64,000 bases of DNA from Pantoea sp. Eser (GTDB lineage: Bacteria > Pseudomonadota > Gammaproteobacteria > Enterobacterales > Enterobacteriaceae), in NCBI GenBank assembly GCA_009830035.1, contig SZZY01000003.1, positions 124,001 to 188,000 on the forward strand, in the 5' to 3' direction. The translations under genes were made by a program, and so were the position numbers. Of this stretch, positions 10,290 through 20,841 are shown in pieces (within the stretch, counting starts at the first letter, position 1; every line of letters begins with the position of its first letter). The notes beneath the pieces are model-generated. The model was not told the DNA's origin. It ran no database searches and saw only the letters and a list, made by a program, of their open reading frames with translations.

Positions 10290-11584
10290 TTAATGAGTGT
10301 GAGGTTGATGAAGTTCTGTGGTCTGTGGCTTTTTCGCTTTTCCGGCCAGAATCAGTACCGTCAGGGCTGAAACCATCAGCAGTCCGGCCACGAAATAGAG
10401 TCCCCAAGTATAGCTGCCGGTTTGCTGGCCGATGATGCCAATCATCATCGGCCCGACAAGTCTGCCGAGGTTGCCAATCGAGTTGATGGCAGCGATACCC
10501 GCCGCCGGCCCGCTCAGAAACAGGGGAGGCATGCTCCAGAGCGGCGGCTTGGATGCGCCGATCCCGACCGTAACCAGCGTCAGGGCGATAATCACTGGGA
10601 AAAGGGTACTGACGCTTCCGGCGTAAATCAGACCGGCCGCCGCCAGCAGACAGGCAGCAATAACGTGCCAGCTGCGCTCATGGGGCCGGTCGGAGTGGCG
10701 GGCCCAGAGGATCATGCCGAGAACGCCAACCACCGCCGGGAAGGCATTAAGAAAACCGATCTCTAACGATGAGGCACCGAAGCTGTGAGTAATCTGTGGT
10801 GCCCAGATACCCAGGGTATAAAGACCGGCTGAGGTGCCAAAGTAGACCAGCGCCAGTACCCGCTTATCCGCCAGACCGCGCCATGTGCTGCTGTGACTCT
10901 GGCCCACCTCACGCGCTTGCTCTTCAGCCTGCATGGTAGTTTGCAGCCAGGTCCGCTCTTCTTCGGTCAGCCATTTGGCTTTGGCCGGTCGGTCGGTGAG
11001 CCAGAACAGAACGACGGTGCCCAACAGTCAAGCCGGGATTGCCTCCAGCACGAACATCCATTGCCAGCCGGCGAAGACCATCAGCCCATGCATTTCCAGC
11101 AACGCAGCGGATATAGGGGAGCCAAGCGCGGTGGAGAGCGGCGCTGCGGCCATGAAAATGGCGGTGACCTGCGCACGTTTTACCGCCGGGAACCAGTAGC
11201 TGAGGTAAAGAATGATGCTAGGAAAGAAACTGGCCTCGGCCACGCCGAGAAGAAAGCGCAGAATATAGAAACTGGTGGTGCCCTGCACAAACGCCATACA
11301 ACCAGAGACCAGTCCCCAGGTAATCATGACGCGGGCGATCCAGATACGGGCACCGACTTTATGCAGAATCAGGTTAGACGGGACCTCAAACAGAAAGTAG
11401 CCGAGAAAAAAATCCCGGCACCGAGCCCGAAGACCATCGGCGAAAAACCCAGGTCCCGATTCATGGTCAGGGCCGCAAAGCCAATGTTAACCCGGTCGAG
11501 AAACGCGATAAAATACAGCAGTACGATAAAAGGAATAATCCGCAGCGTTACTTTGCGCATTACCTTAAATGATGCCTGCGTCAC
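10290..11584 (-). pseudogene. ttuB: MFS tartrate-type transporter (frameshift and opal codon)
   Basis: This is an anion:cation symporter of the phthalate/tartrate permease type: VTLRIIPFIVLLYFIAFLDR, VNIGFAALTMNRDLGFSP, then about 12 helices ending ELHQPHTH. A run of seven T residues near 11403 marks a one-base frameshift; in the corrected frame the motif FLGYFLFEVPSNL reads normally. A TGA at 11030-11028 follows EAIPA. Its GTG start at 11584 already overlaps the LysR gene on the other strand, so the native promoter and perhaps true start are lost. With ttuC and ttuD it formed a tartrate-uptake and oxidation unit. Confidence 0.7.
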
Positions 11585-12334
11585 TCAGCCGTTTTATTCG
11601 GCTGCTGGAGGAGGATTTAGGCATACGGCTGCTGAATCGTTCGACCCGAAATGTTTCCCTGACCCGGGAAGGCGCTGAGTTTCTAAGTGAAGCCAAATCC
11701 GTGATTGCGGACTTTGATACGTTACGGTTGAGGTTTCGTAAAAATATCACACTGCAGAAAAAGACGTTGCGGATCGGCGCGATTGACAGTGCGGCAAGGG
11801 GATTACTGCCGAAACTGCTCAACCTGTTCGTCAGCGCTTTTCCTGATGCAGACATCCATATCAGCGAAGATAAATCGCACAGCCTGATCCCACGACTGAC
11901 CTCCGGCTGGCTGGATCTGGTGTTTGTTCGGCCGCCAGAACAGACCGACGTCACTCTGACCACCCGCTTTATTGCCAATGAAACCTGTGTGCTGGCCGTG
12001 CCTGCTGATCACCGGCTGGTGGATTACGAGCAGGTGAGCATCGAAGATTTTTACGATGAGCCCGTCATTGTGCCGGAAAGACGCACCTGCCCTCACAGCC
12101 ATGACCTGACGATGAACCTGTTCAGAGCGGCCGGCAGGTATCCGGTGATTGCGCAATATGCCGAGGAAAAACAGACTATCCTGAGCTTTGTTGCCGCTGG
12201 CACCGGTCGATGATATGGAAATTGAAGGGCTGCCGCTGTGTGTGATGTGGCACCAGGGAAACAGGGATGTGTACGTTAATGCCATGCTTAACATGCTGGC
12301 GGACAATAGTGAGATATTGACAAAACACCTGTAG
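11569..12334 (+). pseudogene. LysR-type regulator of the tartrate locus, both ends damaged
   Basis: The visible frame begins inside the recognition helix (ASLSRFIRLLEEDLGIRLL, then NRSTRNVSLTREGAEFL) and continues through a normal effector domain with TLRIGAIDSAARGLLPKLL. The first ~25 residues are missing because the divergent transporter start abuts it. Near 12205 a frameshift and a deletion skip to EIEGLPLCVMWHQGNRD and a stop at 12334. In Agrobacterium the ttu locus has a LysR regulator; this is the positional equivalent, but its effector is unknown. Confidence 0.65.
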
Positions 12335-12391
12335 CGCCAGGTTTGAGCCCGCAGTTCGCCGACCCGAGTCGGGAACTAAACCGGATAATTT

Positions 12392-13024
12392 ATGACTGAG
12401 AAAAACTACTATCACAGCGATTCATTTGAGATGGATTCACAGGTCATCAGCTGTACGCCCCAGCAGGATGGCCGTTTCCGCGTCATTCTCTCGGCAACCT
12501 TGTTCCATCCGCAGGGCGGGGGGCAGCCTTCTGACCAGGGAACCCTTGCCGGTGTGCCGGTGCTTCAGGCCGTGCAGGAAGGCGATGGAGTGATACATCT
12601 TACCGATGCGCCGGTTGCCGCCGGGCCGGTTCATCTTGCCGTAGCGCCTGAGCTTCGCGCTATCCACACCCGCTATCATTCCGCCGGGCATATCATCGGC
12701 GTGGCGGGCGAAAAATATGGCTGGCATGGCATTAAAGGGAATCACCGCCCTGGGGAGGGCCGGGTTGTGTTTGAAGCGATCGGGCTTACCACAACGGTAA
12801 CCGCGGACAACCTGGCGGTGGATGTAGCAGAGATCGTGGCGCGCGATCTTCAGCGGATCCTGTCTTACGAAGAGGGGCGCCGTAGCGTCACCTGGGGCGA
12901 TCTGACGCCCTACTCCTGTGGTGGCACGCACGTGAAGAAAACCACGGAAATCTGTAAGGTTCGCATCGTTAAGGTTAAAGAGAAGAAAGGTCAGTTATCG
13001 GTACAGTATGAACTTGATGACTGA
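12392..13024 (+). CDS. Alanyl-tRNA editing protein, AlaX type
   Basis: This intact 210-codon gene encodes a stand-alone editing domain that hydrolyses mischarged tRNA (classically Ser-tRNA-Ala). Zinc ligands are visible as HTRYHSAGH and SCGGTHVK, and the characteristic loop LFHPQGGGQPSDQG is complete. Length is normal for short AlaX proteins. It is cytosolic. It stands alone between two ruined loci and ends in TGA, so its survival suggests continuing selection. The family is certain; tRNA specificity could also extend to related mischarged tRNAs. Confidence 0.88.
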   Translation: MTEKNYYHSDSFEMDSQVISCTPQQDGRFRVILSATLFHPQGGGQPSDQGTLAGVPVLQAVQEGDGVIHLTDAPVAAGPVHLAVAPELRAIHTRYHSAGHIIGVAGEKYGWHGIKGNHRPGEGRVVFEAIGLTTTVTADNLAVDVAEIVARDLQRILSYEEGRRSVTWGDLTPYSCGGTHVKKTTEICKVRIVKVKEKKGQLSVQYELDD

Positions 13025-13091
13025 TCTGCTCTTGCTGCGGACACATCCTTAGCCATCCGCGAATCAGGGATTATCCGCAGCATCTCCTGGC

Positions 13092-13334
13092 ACCGGTCAG
13101 AGCATCCTGAACATTGCGGGGATGGTGACCGATCTGGCCGGGGCGATGGACAGCCTTTCCCTGGCTTCCTCAGAACAGATGCAGGGAATTGCTCAGGTCA
13201 GTGTGGCCGTCAGCCAGATGGATGGGGTTACCCAGAACAACGCCTCGCTGGTAGAATAATCCTCTTCTGCCTCGCAGTCGCTGTCTGAGCAGGCACATGC
13301 GCTGCGCGGCATCGTGGAAACCTTTGAGGTATAA
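13092..13334 (+). pseudogene. C-terminal scrap of a methyl-accepting chemotaxis protein
   Basis: The open frame reads ILNIAGMVTDLAGAMDSLSL, EQMQGIAQVSVAVSQMD, GVTQNNASLVE, then TAA, then SSSASQSLSEQAHALRGIV. This is the end of the coiled-coil signalling domain of a chemoreceptor, with the methylation-helix segment NNASLVE[E]. The TAA at about 13257 probably arose from a GAA glutamate codon. Everything upstream of this segment, including the ligand-binding and membrane parts, is absent. Confidence 0.65.
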
Positions 13335-13376
13335 CTTCAGGCCCATCGGCCAGACAGCGCGAAATAAAGCACGTCG

Positions 13377-13403
13377 GGCAGGTCCCGCCAAAAGGGACCT
13401 GCC
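13377..13403. other. Strong inverted repeat (10-bp stem)
   Basis: GGCAGGTCCC, a 7-base loop and GGGACCTGCC form a perfect hairpin between the chemoreceptor scrap and the IclR gene. No T run follows on either strand, so it is a weak candidate for a terminator. It could serve the convergent ends of the two genes. Confidence 0.45.
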
Positions 13404-13488
13404 TGCATCTGTCGCCAGCCGGTGTCTTATACCCTCTCAGCAAGCGTTTAAAACGGTTTAAATCCGTACCTGCTTTTTGATTCTGCGT

Positions 13489-14211
13489 TCAGTCCCGGCT
13501 TTTCACGTCATAAAATGATTCGCAATACGATTTTTTTGCCCCCATTTTGACTGACAGTCTGATCGCCGATTCTTTCATATATTTCCCGATGCCCTCCTCT
13601 CTGCGTGCCGGTGTCAGGCGTGAGGTGGGGCCGGTAAGTGCCAGCGCAGCAACCATCTTTTCATCACTTCCGAACACCGGCAGCGCAAAAGCGGCGATGT
13701 GTGGATCTCTGACGCCGGAAGTGTAGACAGGCAATTCAGTCTCAGAGCTGAACAGAGATTCGCCTGTCCCCCAGTGACGCAGTACTTGGCCAATCGCAGA
13801 GTTATCCAGCGGCAATGACGTGCCGGGGAGGCGGGTTTCGCGTAAGCCTTCTGAGGATTCTGCGCGGAAGAGACACAAACGCTGACCTTTTTCTATCACA
13901 TACCAGGAAGCACTTTCGCTGGTGGCCGCAGCAAGGGAATGAAGTTCGGGCTGTACGATACTGGCCAGATGAAAAGACTGCTCATATAGCTTACCCAGGT
14001 AGAGCAGACGGGGGCCGAGTGTATAGATGCCACTCTCGTCGCGGACGACATAGTTCATTCGTTCCAGCGAATTCATCAACCGGTAAACCGAGGTTTTGTG
14101 GTAACCGGAAAGATGTGAAAGCGCAGTAAGCGATAAGGCTTCTTCGCCGGGTTTAAAACAGTCCAGTAACGCCAACGCTTTCTCAACGGCAATTACGCCT
14201 TCATTTCCCAT
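13489..14211 (-). CDS. IclR-family transcriptional regulator
   Basis: This is an intact 240-codon gene. The N-terminal winged helix is AVEKALALLDCF to LSHLSGYHKTSVYRLMNSLE, followed by GIYTLGPRLLYLG. The C-terminal effector domain has PVYTSGVRDPHIAAFALPVF and a normal IclR end, although LPLDNSAIGQVLRHWG is a diverged version of the usual TAxGKA(L/F)LA motif. It is divergent from the RraA/2-hydroxyacid dehydrogenase genes, with 173 bp between them, and so most likely controls that catabolic unit. It ends in TGA and shows no lesion, although its probable targets are broken. Confidence 0.85.
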   Translation of the reverse strand: MGNEGVIAVEKALALLDCFKPGEEALSLTALSHLSGYHKTSVYRLMNSLERMNYVVRDESGIYTLGPRLLYLGKLYEQSFHLASIVQPELHSLAAATSESASWYVIEKGQRLCLFRAESSEGLRETRLPGTSLPLDNSAIGQVLRHWGTGESLFSSETELPVYTSGVRDPHIAAFALPVFGSDEKMVAALALTGPTSRLTPARREEGIGKYMKESAIRLSVKMGAKKSYCESFYDVKSRD

Positions 14212-14384
14212 CTTGCTTTCTCCTGATGTCTGCCGGTGCTGAGTTTACACTGCAAACTGTGATTCACATCGTGTTTACATCAGATATGAAGCGTTAACAG
14301 TGGCGGCTTTTCCAGCTTCACCGATATAGTCGTTTTATATCGTACAATATACTTTTACCTAGTAAAGCAACTCAGAAGGGACTT

Positions 14385-15077
14385 ATGTCTACGACAGAAA
14401 CTGCCATGATCAACCGCATTATTACCCGTGTGTCTCAGGATGAGATTCGTCGAGCAGCTGAGTTTCAGGCGGCTATTCTGGCTGACGTAGCGGGCAGGCG
14501 TGGGACTCTGCATGGCCGGATAAAGCCAGTGGCATCGAGTATTAAGATGGCAGGTCCGGCCATTACGGTTGAGGTGAGACCGGGAGATAATCTGGCGATC
14601 CATGCGGCGCTGGCTATTGCTCAGCCCGGCGACGTCATTGTTGTGGATGGTAAAGACGACCTCAGTTGTGCGCTGATAGGAGAGATTATGTCCACGCAGG
14701 CAGAAGCATCGGGTATTGCCGGTATTATTATTGATGGTGCATTACGTGATGCTGACGCGCTGGCGGAAAACGCGTTTCCCGTTTTTTCAGCTGGTCTGAA
14801 TCCCTGCGGACCCACAAAGTCGATACCGGGTCGGGTCAATTACCCCATTTCAGTCGCGGGCGCGGTTGTTGAGTCCAGTGATTTGATCGTGGGTGATGCG
14901 GATGGGGTGGTGGTGTTGCCACGTGATGCGGTATCCGCACTTCTGGAACTGGCGCAGAAAAAGCTTGATACGGAGACCCGCCGCCTTGCCGCTATTCGTC
15001 ATGGGGGCATCCGGGCCCCCTAGCTGGAAGATGCCCTGCATGCTGCAGGTATGCTGGCAGAAGGGGAGAGACTGTAA
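14385..15077 (+). pseudogene. RraA-like aldolase/decarboxylase (one amber codon near the end)
   Basis: The protein belongs to the RraA / 4-hydroxy-4-methyl-2-oxoglutarate aldolase family. KMAGPAITVEVRPGDNLAIH, AQPGDVIVVDG, the G-x-x-R type GIIIDGALRDADALAE and VGDADGVVVLPRD are all present. A TAG at 15021, where a Trp or similar residue is expected, removes the last 17 residues. The true stop TAA overlaps the next ATG (TAATG). The core active site survives, so partial function is possible. Its partner gene suggests a hydroxyacid breakdown route. Confidence 0.7.
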
Positions 15078-16024
15078 TGAGCGATAAAAATGCCATTCTG
15101 GTCACCGGCAGTGACCTGGCTCCTGAAGCGCTGGCAATGCTGCATACCTATGAGGTGATTTTTGCTGGCAGACAACCGTCAGAGGATCAGCTGGTTGCGC
15201 TGTGCGAAAAGCATCATCCGATTGCCATTATTGTCCATTATGGAAAAATCACGGCCCGGATCATGGATGCTTCACCCCGCCTGCGGGTCATTTCCAAACA
15301 TGGCAGTGGTATTGATGTTATCGATCAGTCTGCTGCTGCTGAACGCAATATCAGCGTTCAGTCGGCTCCCGGGGCGAATGCGGCAGCCGTAGACGAACAT
15401 ACCTGGGCAATGATTCTGGCCAGCGCAAAATCTGTTCTTCCTCTTGATCGGCGTTTACGCGAATGGCACAGGGATAAATCAATCCATAAATCGATAGAAC
15501 TGGCAGGGCGCACCCTGGGACTGGTGGGTCTCGGTGCTATTGGGAGCCGCGTCGCCGCTATTGGCCAGGCGTTTGGCATGCAGGTTATTGTCCACGATCC
15601 CTGGGCGAAAACATTTCCCGAGGCCTGCGAATCCGTTACTTTGCAAAAGCTGTTAAGAAGTGCAGATGTGATTTCTCTGCATTGCCCGCTGACAGATGAG
15701 AACCGCCACATGCTGAACAGCGAAACGCTTGCCTTGTGTAAACCTGGCGCCATCCTGGTGAACACCGCACGCGGCGGTCTGATCGACGAACAGGCGCTGT
15801 TAGCCGCGCTGGAGAGTGGTGCGCTAAGCTGGGCCGCCCTGGAGAGCTTCACCAGTGAGCCGCTTACTGCTCCTCACCTCTGGCAGCCTGTCAGTAATGT
15901 TATCCTTTCCCCTCATATTGGTGACGTCAGCGATACCTCGTACATCAGGATGGGAACCGCTGAAGCGGGCAACGTGCTGAAAGTACTGCAGCAGGCCGAA
16001 ACTGAAAAAGGCGATGCAGCATAA
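15077..16024 (+). CDS. D-isomer-specific 2-hydroxyacid dehydrogenase
   Basis: This intact 315-codon gene is translationally coupled to the RraA gene. The Rossmann motif is LGLVGLGAIGSRVAAIG. The catalytic Arg is in VNTARGGLIDEQALL, the Glu lies in the ESFTSEPL segment and the His in ILSPHIGDVSD. The family normally has DVFxxEP, so the segment ESFTSEP is slightly unusual. It would interconvert a 2-keto acid and a D-2-hydroxyacid using NAD(P). It is probably controlled by the divergent IclR. The substrate is unknown. Confidence 0.85.
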   Translation: MSDKNAILVTGSDLAPEALAMLHTYEVIFAGRQPSEDQLVALCEKHHPIAIIVHYGKITARIMDASPRLRVISKHGSGIDVIDQSAAAERNISVQSAPGANAAAVDEHTWAMILASAKSVLPLDRRLREWHRDKSIHKSIELAGRTLGLVGLGAIGSRVAAIGQAFGMQVIVHDPWAKTFPEACESVTLQKLLRSADVISLHCPLTDENRHMLNSETLALCKPGAILVNTARGGLIDEQALLAALESGALSWAALESFTSEPLTAPHLWQPVSNVILSPHIGDVSDTSYIRMGTAEAGNVLKVLQQAETEKGDAA

Positions 16025-16308
16025 TCCTACTGTTCAGCCTGAGAGCAACGGTAACGACGCTATTGAGCTGCTTATTGGCTCTCAGGCTATTGCCACGGTT
16101 GAATAATCTTAACAACCTGCAATCTGCAATCTGATTGATCGAATCTCTGTGCAGCGCTTGCTGTACAGAGACTCTCCTCATCCCACACCACCATATAGCC
16201 TGTAAACAGCGATCCCTTTTTATGAAATAAGACGGCAGGTTTGCTTTTCATTGGCACCCCCACGTCGGCACAGGCATGTCGCTAAGCAGCCACAGATAAT
16301 CTGAACAT
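16025..16308. other. Spacer with a 30-codon orphan frame
   Basis: A small frame starts at an ATG at 16014, inside the dehydrogenase end, and stops at 16106 (MQHNPTVQPESNGNDAIELL...). It could be the truncated start of a lost downstream gene. Nothing else is recognisable here. Confidence 0.25.
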
Positions 16309-16334
16309 AAAAAAGGGCGCTGATATCAGCGCCC
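16309..16334 (-). terminator. Rho-independent terminator of the MFS gene
   Basis: GGGCGC, TGATATCA and GCGCCC form a perfect palindromic stem, with six A residues upstream on the plus strand, that is, a T run after the stem on the minus strand. It lies 25 bp past the end of the minus-strand MFS gene. Confidence 0.75.
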
Positions 16335-16358
16335 GCGTCCAGTTACATCGGGTGAAGT

Positions 16359-17698
16359 TTATTTGCTTACCGGAGAGGGGATTTTGTCTGATTTAACCGG
16401 GCCAGCAGTTTTGCGGCCCATAATCAGCACCGCAATGCCGCCCGCCGTACAGAGTAGTGCTAAAGGCAGCATTGCCAGCGTATGGCTCCCCGTAGCGCCA
16501 TTGATTCCCGTACACGTTAACCATTAAACCACCGCCAATCAGGTTAGCCATAGCGCCGATAGCAGCCAGCCCAGCGGCTGCAGTTGACGAAGATAACCAG
16601 CCCGATGCCAGAGCCCAGAAAGGTCCTTTCATTGAGTAAGCACCAATCAGCACCAGTGACAATATAACCACGCTGCCGGTCAGTGAACTGGTAATGAAGG
16701 CTGATATTAATCCGCCAGCGATCAGAAACATTGTCAGGGCAGTATGCCAGCGGCGTTCTCCGGTGCGATCCGAACTGAGTCCCCAGACAATCATCAGAAC
16801 CGAAGCCAGACCATAAGGAATGGCGTTAACCAGTCCGGTAGTAAAATTATCCAGCCCTAACGATTTCAGTAGCTGCAGTGACCACACGCTGAGTGTGGAA
16901 CCGGCTGCTGATGCGCCAGCGTATATCAGGGCCATCACCCAGATATGCTTATGGCGCAGGAGCTGCCATAGCGAGACATGACCGATCGCTTTGCGTTTGG
17001 TATTTTCGGCTACCAGGGTGTTATTCAGCCATTCTTTTTGCTGCAGCGTCAGCCAGTTAGCATTGTCAGGCCGGTTACTCAGCATAAAAAAACGCAGCGA
17101 TACCCGGCAGAATGGCGGGCAGTCCTTCAAGAATGAACAGCCAGTGCCAGCCACGCATTCCGAACCATCCATCCATAGAGAGGATGGCACCTGAAATCGG
17201 CGAGCCGATAAAGTTAGCCGCCGGGATTGCCACCATAAACATGGCAATAACGCGAGCACGATATTTCCCCGGGATCCAGTAAGTCAGATAAAGAATAACG
17301 CCGGGGAAAAAGCCAGCCTCTGCTGCACCGAGCAGGAAACGCAGCAGGTAAAGCATGTTTGCGCTTTCGACAAACGCAGTACAGACCGAAACAATCCCCC
17401 ATGAGATCATGATGCGGGATATCCAGATTCTGGCACCGATTTTCTGCATGGCCAGATTGCTGGGGACTTCAAACAGAAAGTAGCCAACAAAGAAAAGACT
17501 GCTGGCGAAACCAAAAACCGCTTTAGACAGCCCGAGGTCTTCGTTCATCTGTAACTACGCCACCCCGATATTGCCGCGATCAATAATCGCAATCAGATAA
17601 CAGACGACCAGAAAGGGCAGGATGCGCCAGATCACTCGTCTGACCGTTTGTTGCTCAATGTCAGGCGTGGAAACTGTGTTGTTCATCTTTTCAGACAT
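16359..17698 (-). pseudogene. MFS anion/hydroxyacid transporter (amber codon, two frameshifts)
   Basis: The gene starts at 17698 (MSEKMNNTVSTPDIEQQT). It encodes a phthalate/tartrate/hexuronate-type permease: VIWRILPFLVVCYLIAIIDR, FFVGYFLFEVPSNLAMQKIG, LRFLLGAAEAGFFPGVILYL. A TAG at 17557-17555 replaces the residue in GVA-stop-LQMNEDLG. Frameshifts fall near 17095 and 16495; after the latter the frame resumes and ends KSDKIPSPVSK. It converges on the IclR-controlled hydroxyacid genes and probably carried their substrate. It is a paralogue of the transporter at 10290. Confidence 0.7.
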
Positions 17699-18207
17699 GA
17701 TGTACTCCACCAGAAAGTCATGGCCACAGAAGCGACCTGGAATGTTTTTGTTTTACCTTATAAAATATGAGTGTACACGGTGAAATCATTATCTGGCTAA
17801 AACCCTTTTTCGTGCGCGCAGGTTGTAATGAGGTTGTGTAACTTGTCACAAAAAGATCTCTTTTTGCCTGCTGAAATGTGATGAAAGTGGAAGTTATGAG
17901 TTTGTTAATGAAGAGTGAGTGTTTCATCCCGAATTTTTAGTCAGGTTGAGGGCTGGCTAAATCGGGTAATAAGGGAGGGTTTATATCGAAGAGGTCGCCG
18001 GCGGCTTATCAGCTGGCCGCTGTGAGCGTGGTGGGATTAATGATTGAAGGCAAGTGGAACATGCATATTGGGCACCCTCCACCCCACCGACCGGGGTTTG
18101 ACCCCGCGCCAGCCAGCCGCTGTCATTGTTTTGTCATAACTCGCTCACCCTGATGTCAGAGTGCGTTTCATATCCTGTAGGCGAACCTTCCAATCAGGAG
18201 CACGAAG
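17699..18207. other. Intergenic region without recognisable genes
   Basis: About 500 bp separate two divergent genes. It must hold their promoters, but I could not assign a specific site. A short minus-strand frame at 17718-17927 shows no family features. Confidence 0.3.
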
Positions 18208-18970
18208 ATGAAACTGAACAGCATTACTCTGGCCGTGGGCATGCTGCTGGCTATCGCCGGCGGTGAGGCGCAAGCGCAGTCGCAACCGGTAAAAAATATT
18301 GTGCTGGTGCACGGCGCTTTTGTTGGCGGTGCGGGTTGGCGTCCGGTCTATGACCGACTGACGCAGGATGGATATCAGGTGACGCTGGTACGACAGCCGC
18401 TGACCAGCTTTGCAGAATATGTGACGGCGACGCGACGGATTATCGATCAGCAGAATGGCCCGGTGATTCTGGTCGGTCACAGCTACGGCGGGGCGATCAT
18501 TAGTGAAGCCGGTAACGACAGTAAAGTGGCGGGTCTGGTCTACATTGCATCACATGCGCCGGATAACGGTGAAACCGAGGCCAGCAACGGTAAAAAATTT
18601 TCCAACAGCGCCCGTCCGTTTGCCCGCTCGGCCGATGGCTATCTGACCATTGCGCCACACTATTATCACAGCGATTTCGCTGCCGACCTGCCCGCCGCGC
18701 AGGCCGATTTTGAAGCGCATTGCGCAGATGCCAACCAACGCCGCGGTCTTCACCGCTAACATTACCGATCCGGCGTGGAAAACCCGACCCAGCTGGTACA
18801 TGGTGGCGAAAGCTGACAAAATTATCAGTTCCGATCTGGAACGGATGTATGCCCGACGCGCGCACAGTCATACGGTAGAAATTACCGGCGCCAGCCATTC
18901 GGTGTATCAGTCACATCCTGATGATGTCGTAAAATTGATCGAGCAAGCCGCGCATCAGGCGCAGCCCTGA
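18208..18970 (+). pseudogene. Secreted alpha/beta hydrolase (single frameshift)
   Basis: A signal peptide (MKLNSITLAVGMLLAIAGG to AQA) precedes the fold start NIVLVHGAFVGGAGW. The nucleophile elbow is GHSYGG. The catalytic His is in GASHSVYQSHP, which now lies in the other frame after a one-base shift near 18718. Otherwise the sequence is complete to QAAHQAQP. It is a periplasmic esterase-like hydrolase, common next to metal-type two-component systems in this group. The cusR-like gene follows 23 bp later. Confidence 0.75.
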
Positions 18971-18993
18971 AAACAACCCGCAGGAAGAGGCAC

Positions 18994-20841
18994 ATGAAAA
19001 TTCTGGTGATTGAAGATGAGGCCAAAGTGGGTGATTACATGCGCAAAGGATTGACCGAAGCGGGCTTTATCGTCGACGTGGCGGAAAATGGCATTGATGG
19101 TCTGTTCTATGCCCGCGAGCATCATTACGATCTGATCTTACTCGACGTAATGATGCCCGGCCTTGATGGCTGGCAGGTGATGGTGGAGATGGATAAGCAG
19201 ATCCACACGCCGGTAATCTTCCTGACCGCCAAAGGTACGCTGGAAGACCGCATCAAAGGGCTGGAGCTGGGCGCGGATGATTACCTGGTCAAACCGTTCT
19301 CGTTTGCAGAACTACTGGCGCGCGTCCGTACTCAACTGCGGCGCGGCAGCCAGCAGAAGCTGCCGGATATTCTGACGCTGGCCGATTTGCAGCTCGACGT
19401 TTTTAAACGGCGCGTCGAGCGCGGCGGGCAGCGCATCGATCTCACCAACAAAGAGTTCAACCTGTTGCATCTGTTCCTGCTGCATCCTGGCGAAGTGCTG
19501 ACCCGCACCGTGATCGCTTCACGCGTCTGGGACATGAATTTTGATAGCGACACCAACGTGGTCGATGTGGCGGTTAAGCGTCTGCGAAAAGTTTGCCCAT
19601 CCGCTGATCCACACAGTCCACGGTGTGGGTTACCGCTGCGAAGCAGAAGCATGAAGCTACGTTCCCTGGCACTGCGTCTGTCGCTAATGCTCAGCGTCAC
19701 GGTGAACGCTATTTTTTCACTCTGTGGTTCTGCGCTTTATCACTCACTGGCTCAGCAGATTGGAGTGCGGGATGATGCCGCACTGCTGACGCGTATCGAT
19801 CAGATCCGCACCCTGCTGCGCGATGAAGATGCCATTACGCTGATTCAGCAGAAACCGCGACTGTTCGCCAACATGCTCGGCAATACCGAGTCGTTGCTGG
19901 TGCTGCGTTTTCCCGGCCAGTCGCCGCTGATCGTGGTGAATCCGGGCCAGCGTCCTCTGCCGGCGATTACGCCGACCCGGGATGGCAGCGGACAGATTGA
20001 GATCCTCACCGGCCGTCTGATGCGCGATCGGACACAAACCCTGAACCATTATCGTAACCAGATCCTGCTGGCGACCGCGCTGGCGGCGGCAATCAGCGTC
20101 TGGCTGGTACGACGCGGTTTGTCACCGCTGCGCCGCCTTGCAGCAGAAGCGGAAGCGATCGATGTGCGTCATTTATCCCGCCGGATGCCCGAACAGTCTC
20201 AGGCTGAATTACAGCCGCTGGTGGCCGCCTTTAATCAGATGCTGAGCCGCCTCGAAAGCGGTTATCAGCAGTTGAGTCAGGTTTCTGCTGATATGGCGCA
20301 CGAACTGCGGACGCCGGTCAGCACGCTGTTAGGCCAGACCGAAGTGGCGCTGAGCCAGACGCGCAGCCAGAGCGATTATCAGGCGTTGCTCGGCTCTAAT
20401 TATGAAGAGCTGGAACGGCTGGCGAAGATGATCGACAACATGCTGTTTCTCGCCAAAGCCGAAGATGCCAGTCAGGCACTGGATGAACAGTCTCTCGATC
20501 TGGCCCAGCTCGGTGGCAAACTTCAGAGCTATTTTGACGATATGGCAGAGGAAAAGGCGCTGCGCTACAGCGATGCTGGCACCCCGGTGAGCGTCTGCAG
20601 CAAGGTGCAGCCGACGGCTATCGAACTGGTGGTGGAAAACCACGGCCCGACGCTCAGTGCCGAACAGCAGGCGCGCGTTTTTGATCGTTTCTGGCGCGCC
20701 GAGGCGTCACATCATCAGGGCCGCAGCGGCTTAGGGCTCGCTATTGTGCGCAGCATTATGCACTTACATCAGGGGAGCTGTGAGGTAAGCAGCGCGCACA
20801 GCATCACCCGGTTTACGCTGCGCTTTCCGCGGCGTTATTAA
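18994..20841 (+). pseudogene. cusR-cusS: CusR-like response regulator fused by frameshift to CusS-like sensor kinase
   Basis: One 615-codon frame joins two genes. Residues 1-200 are an OmpR-type regulator: [20 protein letters not shown], phospho-acceptor DVMMPGLDG, and the winged helix [15 protein letters not shown]. Near VKRLRK a one-base slip replaces the normal end ([11 protein letters not shown] in the other frame) with [11 protein letters not shown]. The slip also abolishes the regulator stop, so translation passes through the kinase ATG at 19651 ([10 protein letters not shown]). The kinase has HAMP, H-box [14 protein letters not shown] and G-box GLGLAIV, but jumps from DDMAEEK to ALRYSDAG, losing the N-box, so ATP binding should fail. 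The family responds to Cu/Ag. Confidence 0.75.

Noticed and set aside
10893..11678. 261-codon plus-strand frame opposite ttuB
   Set aside because: The minus strand encodes clear transporter helices; the plus translation is low-complexity and basic with no motif.
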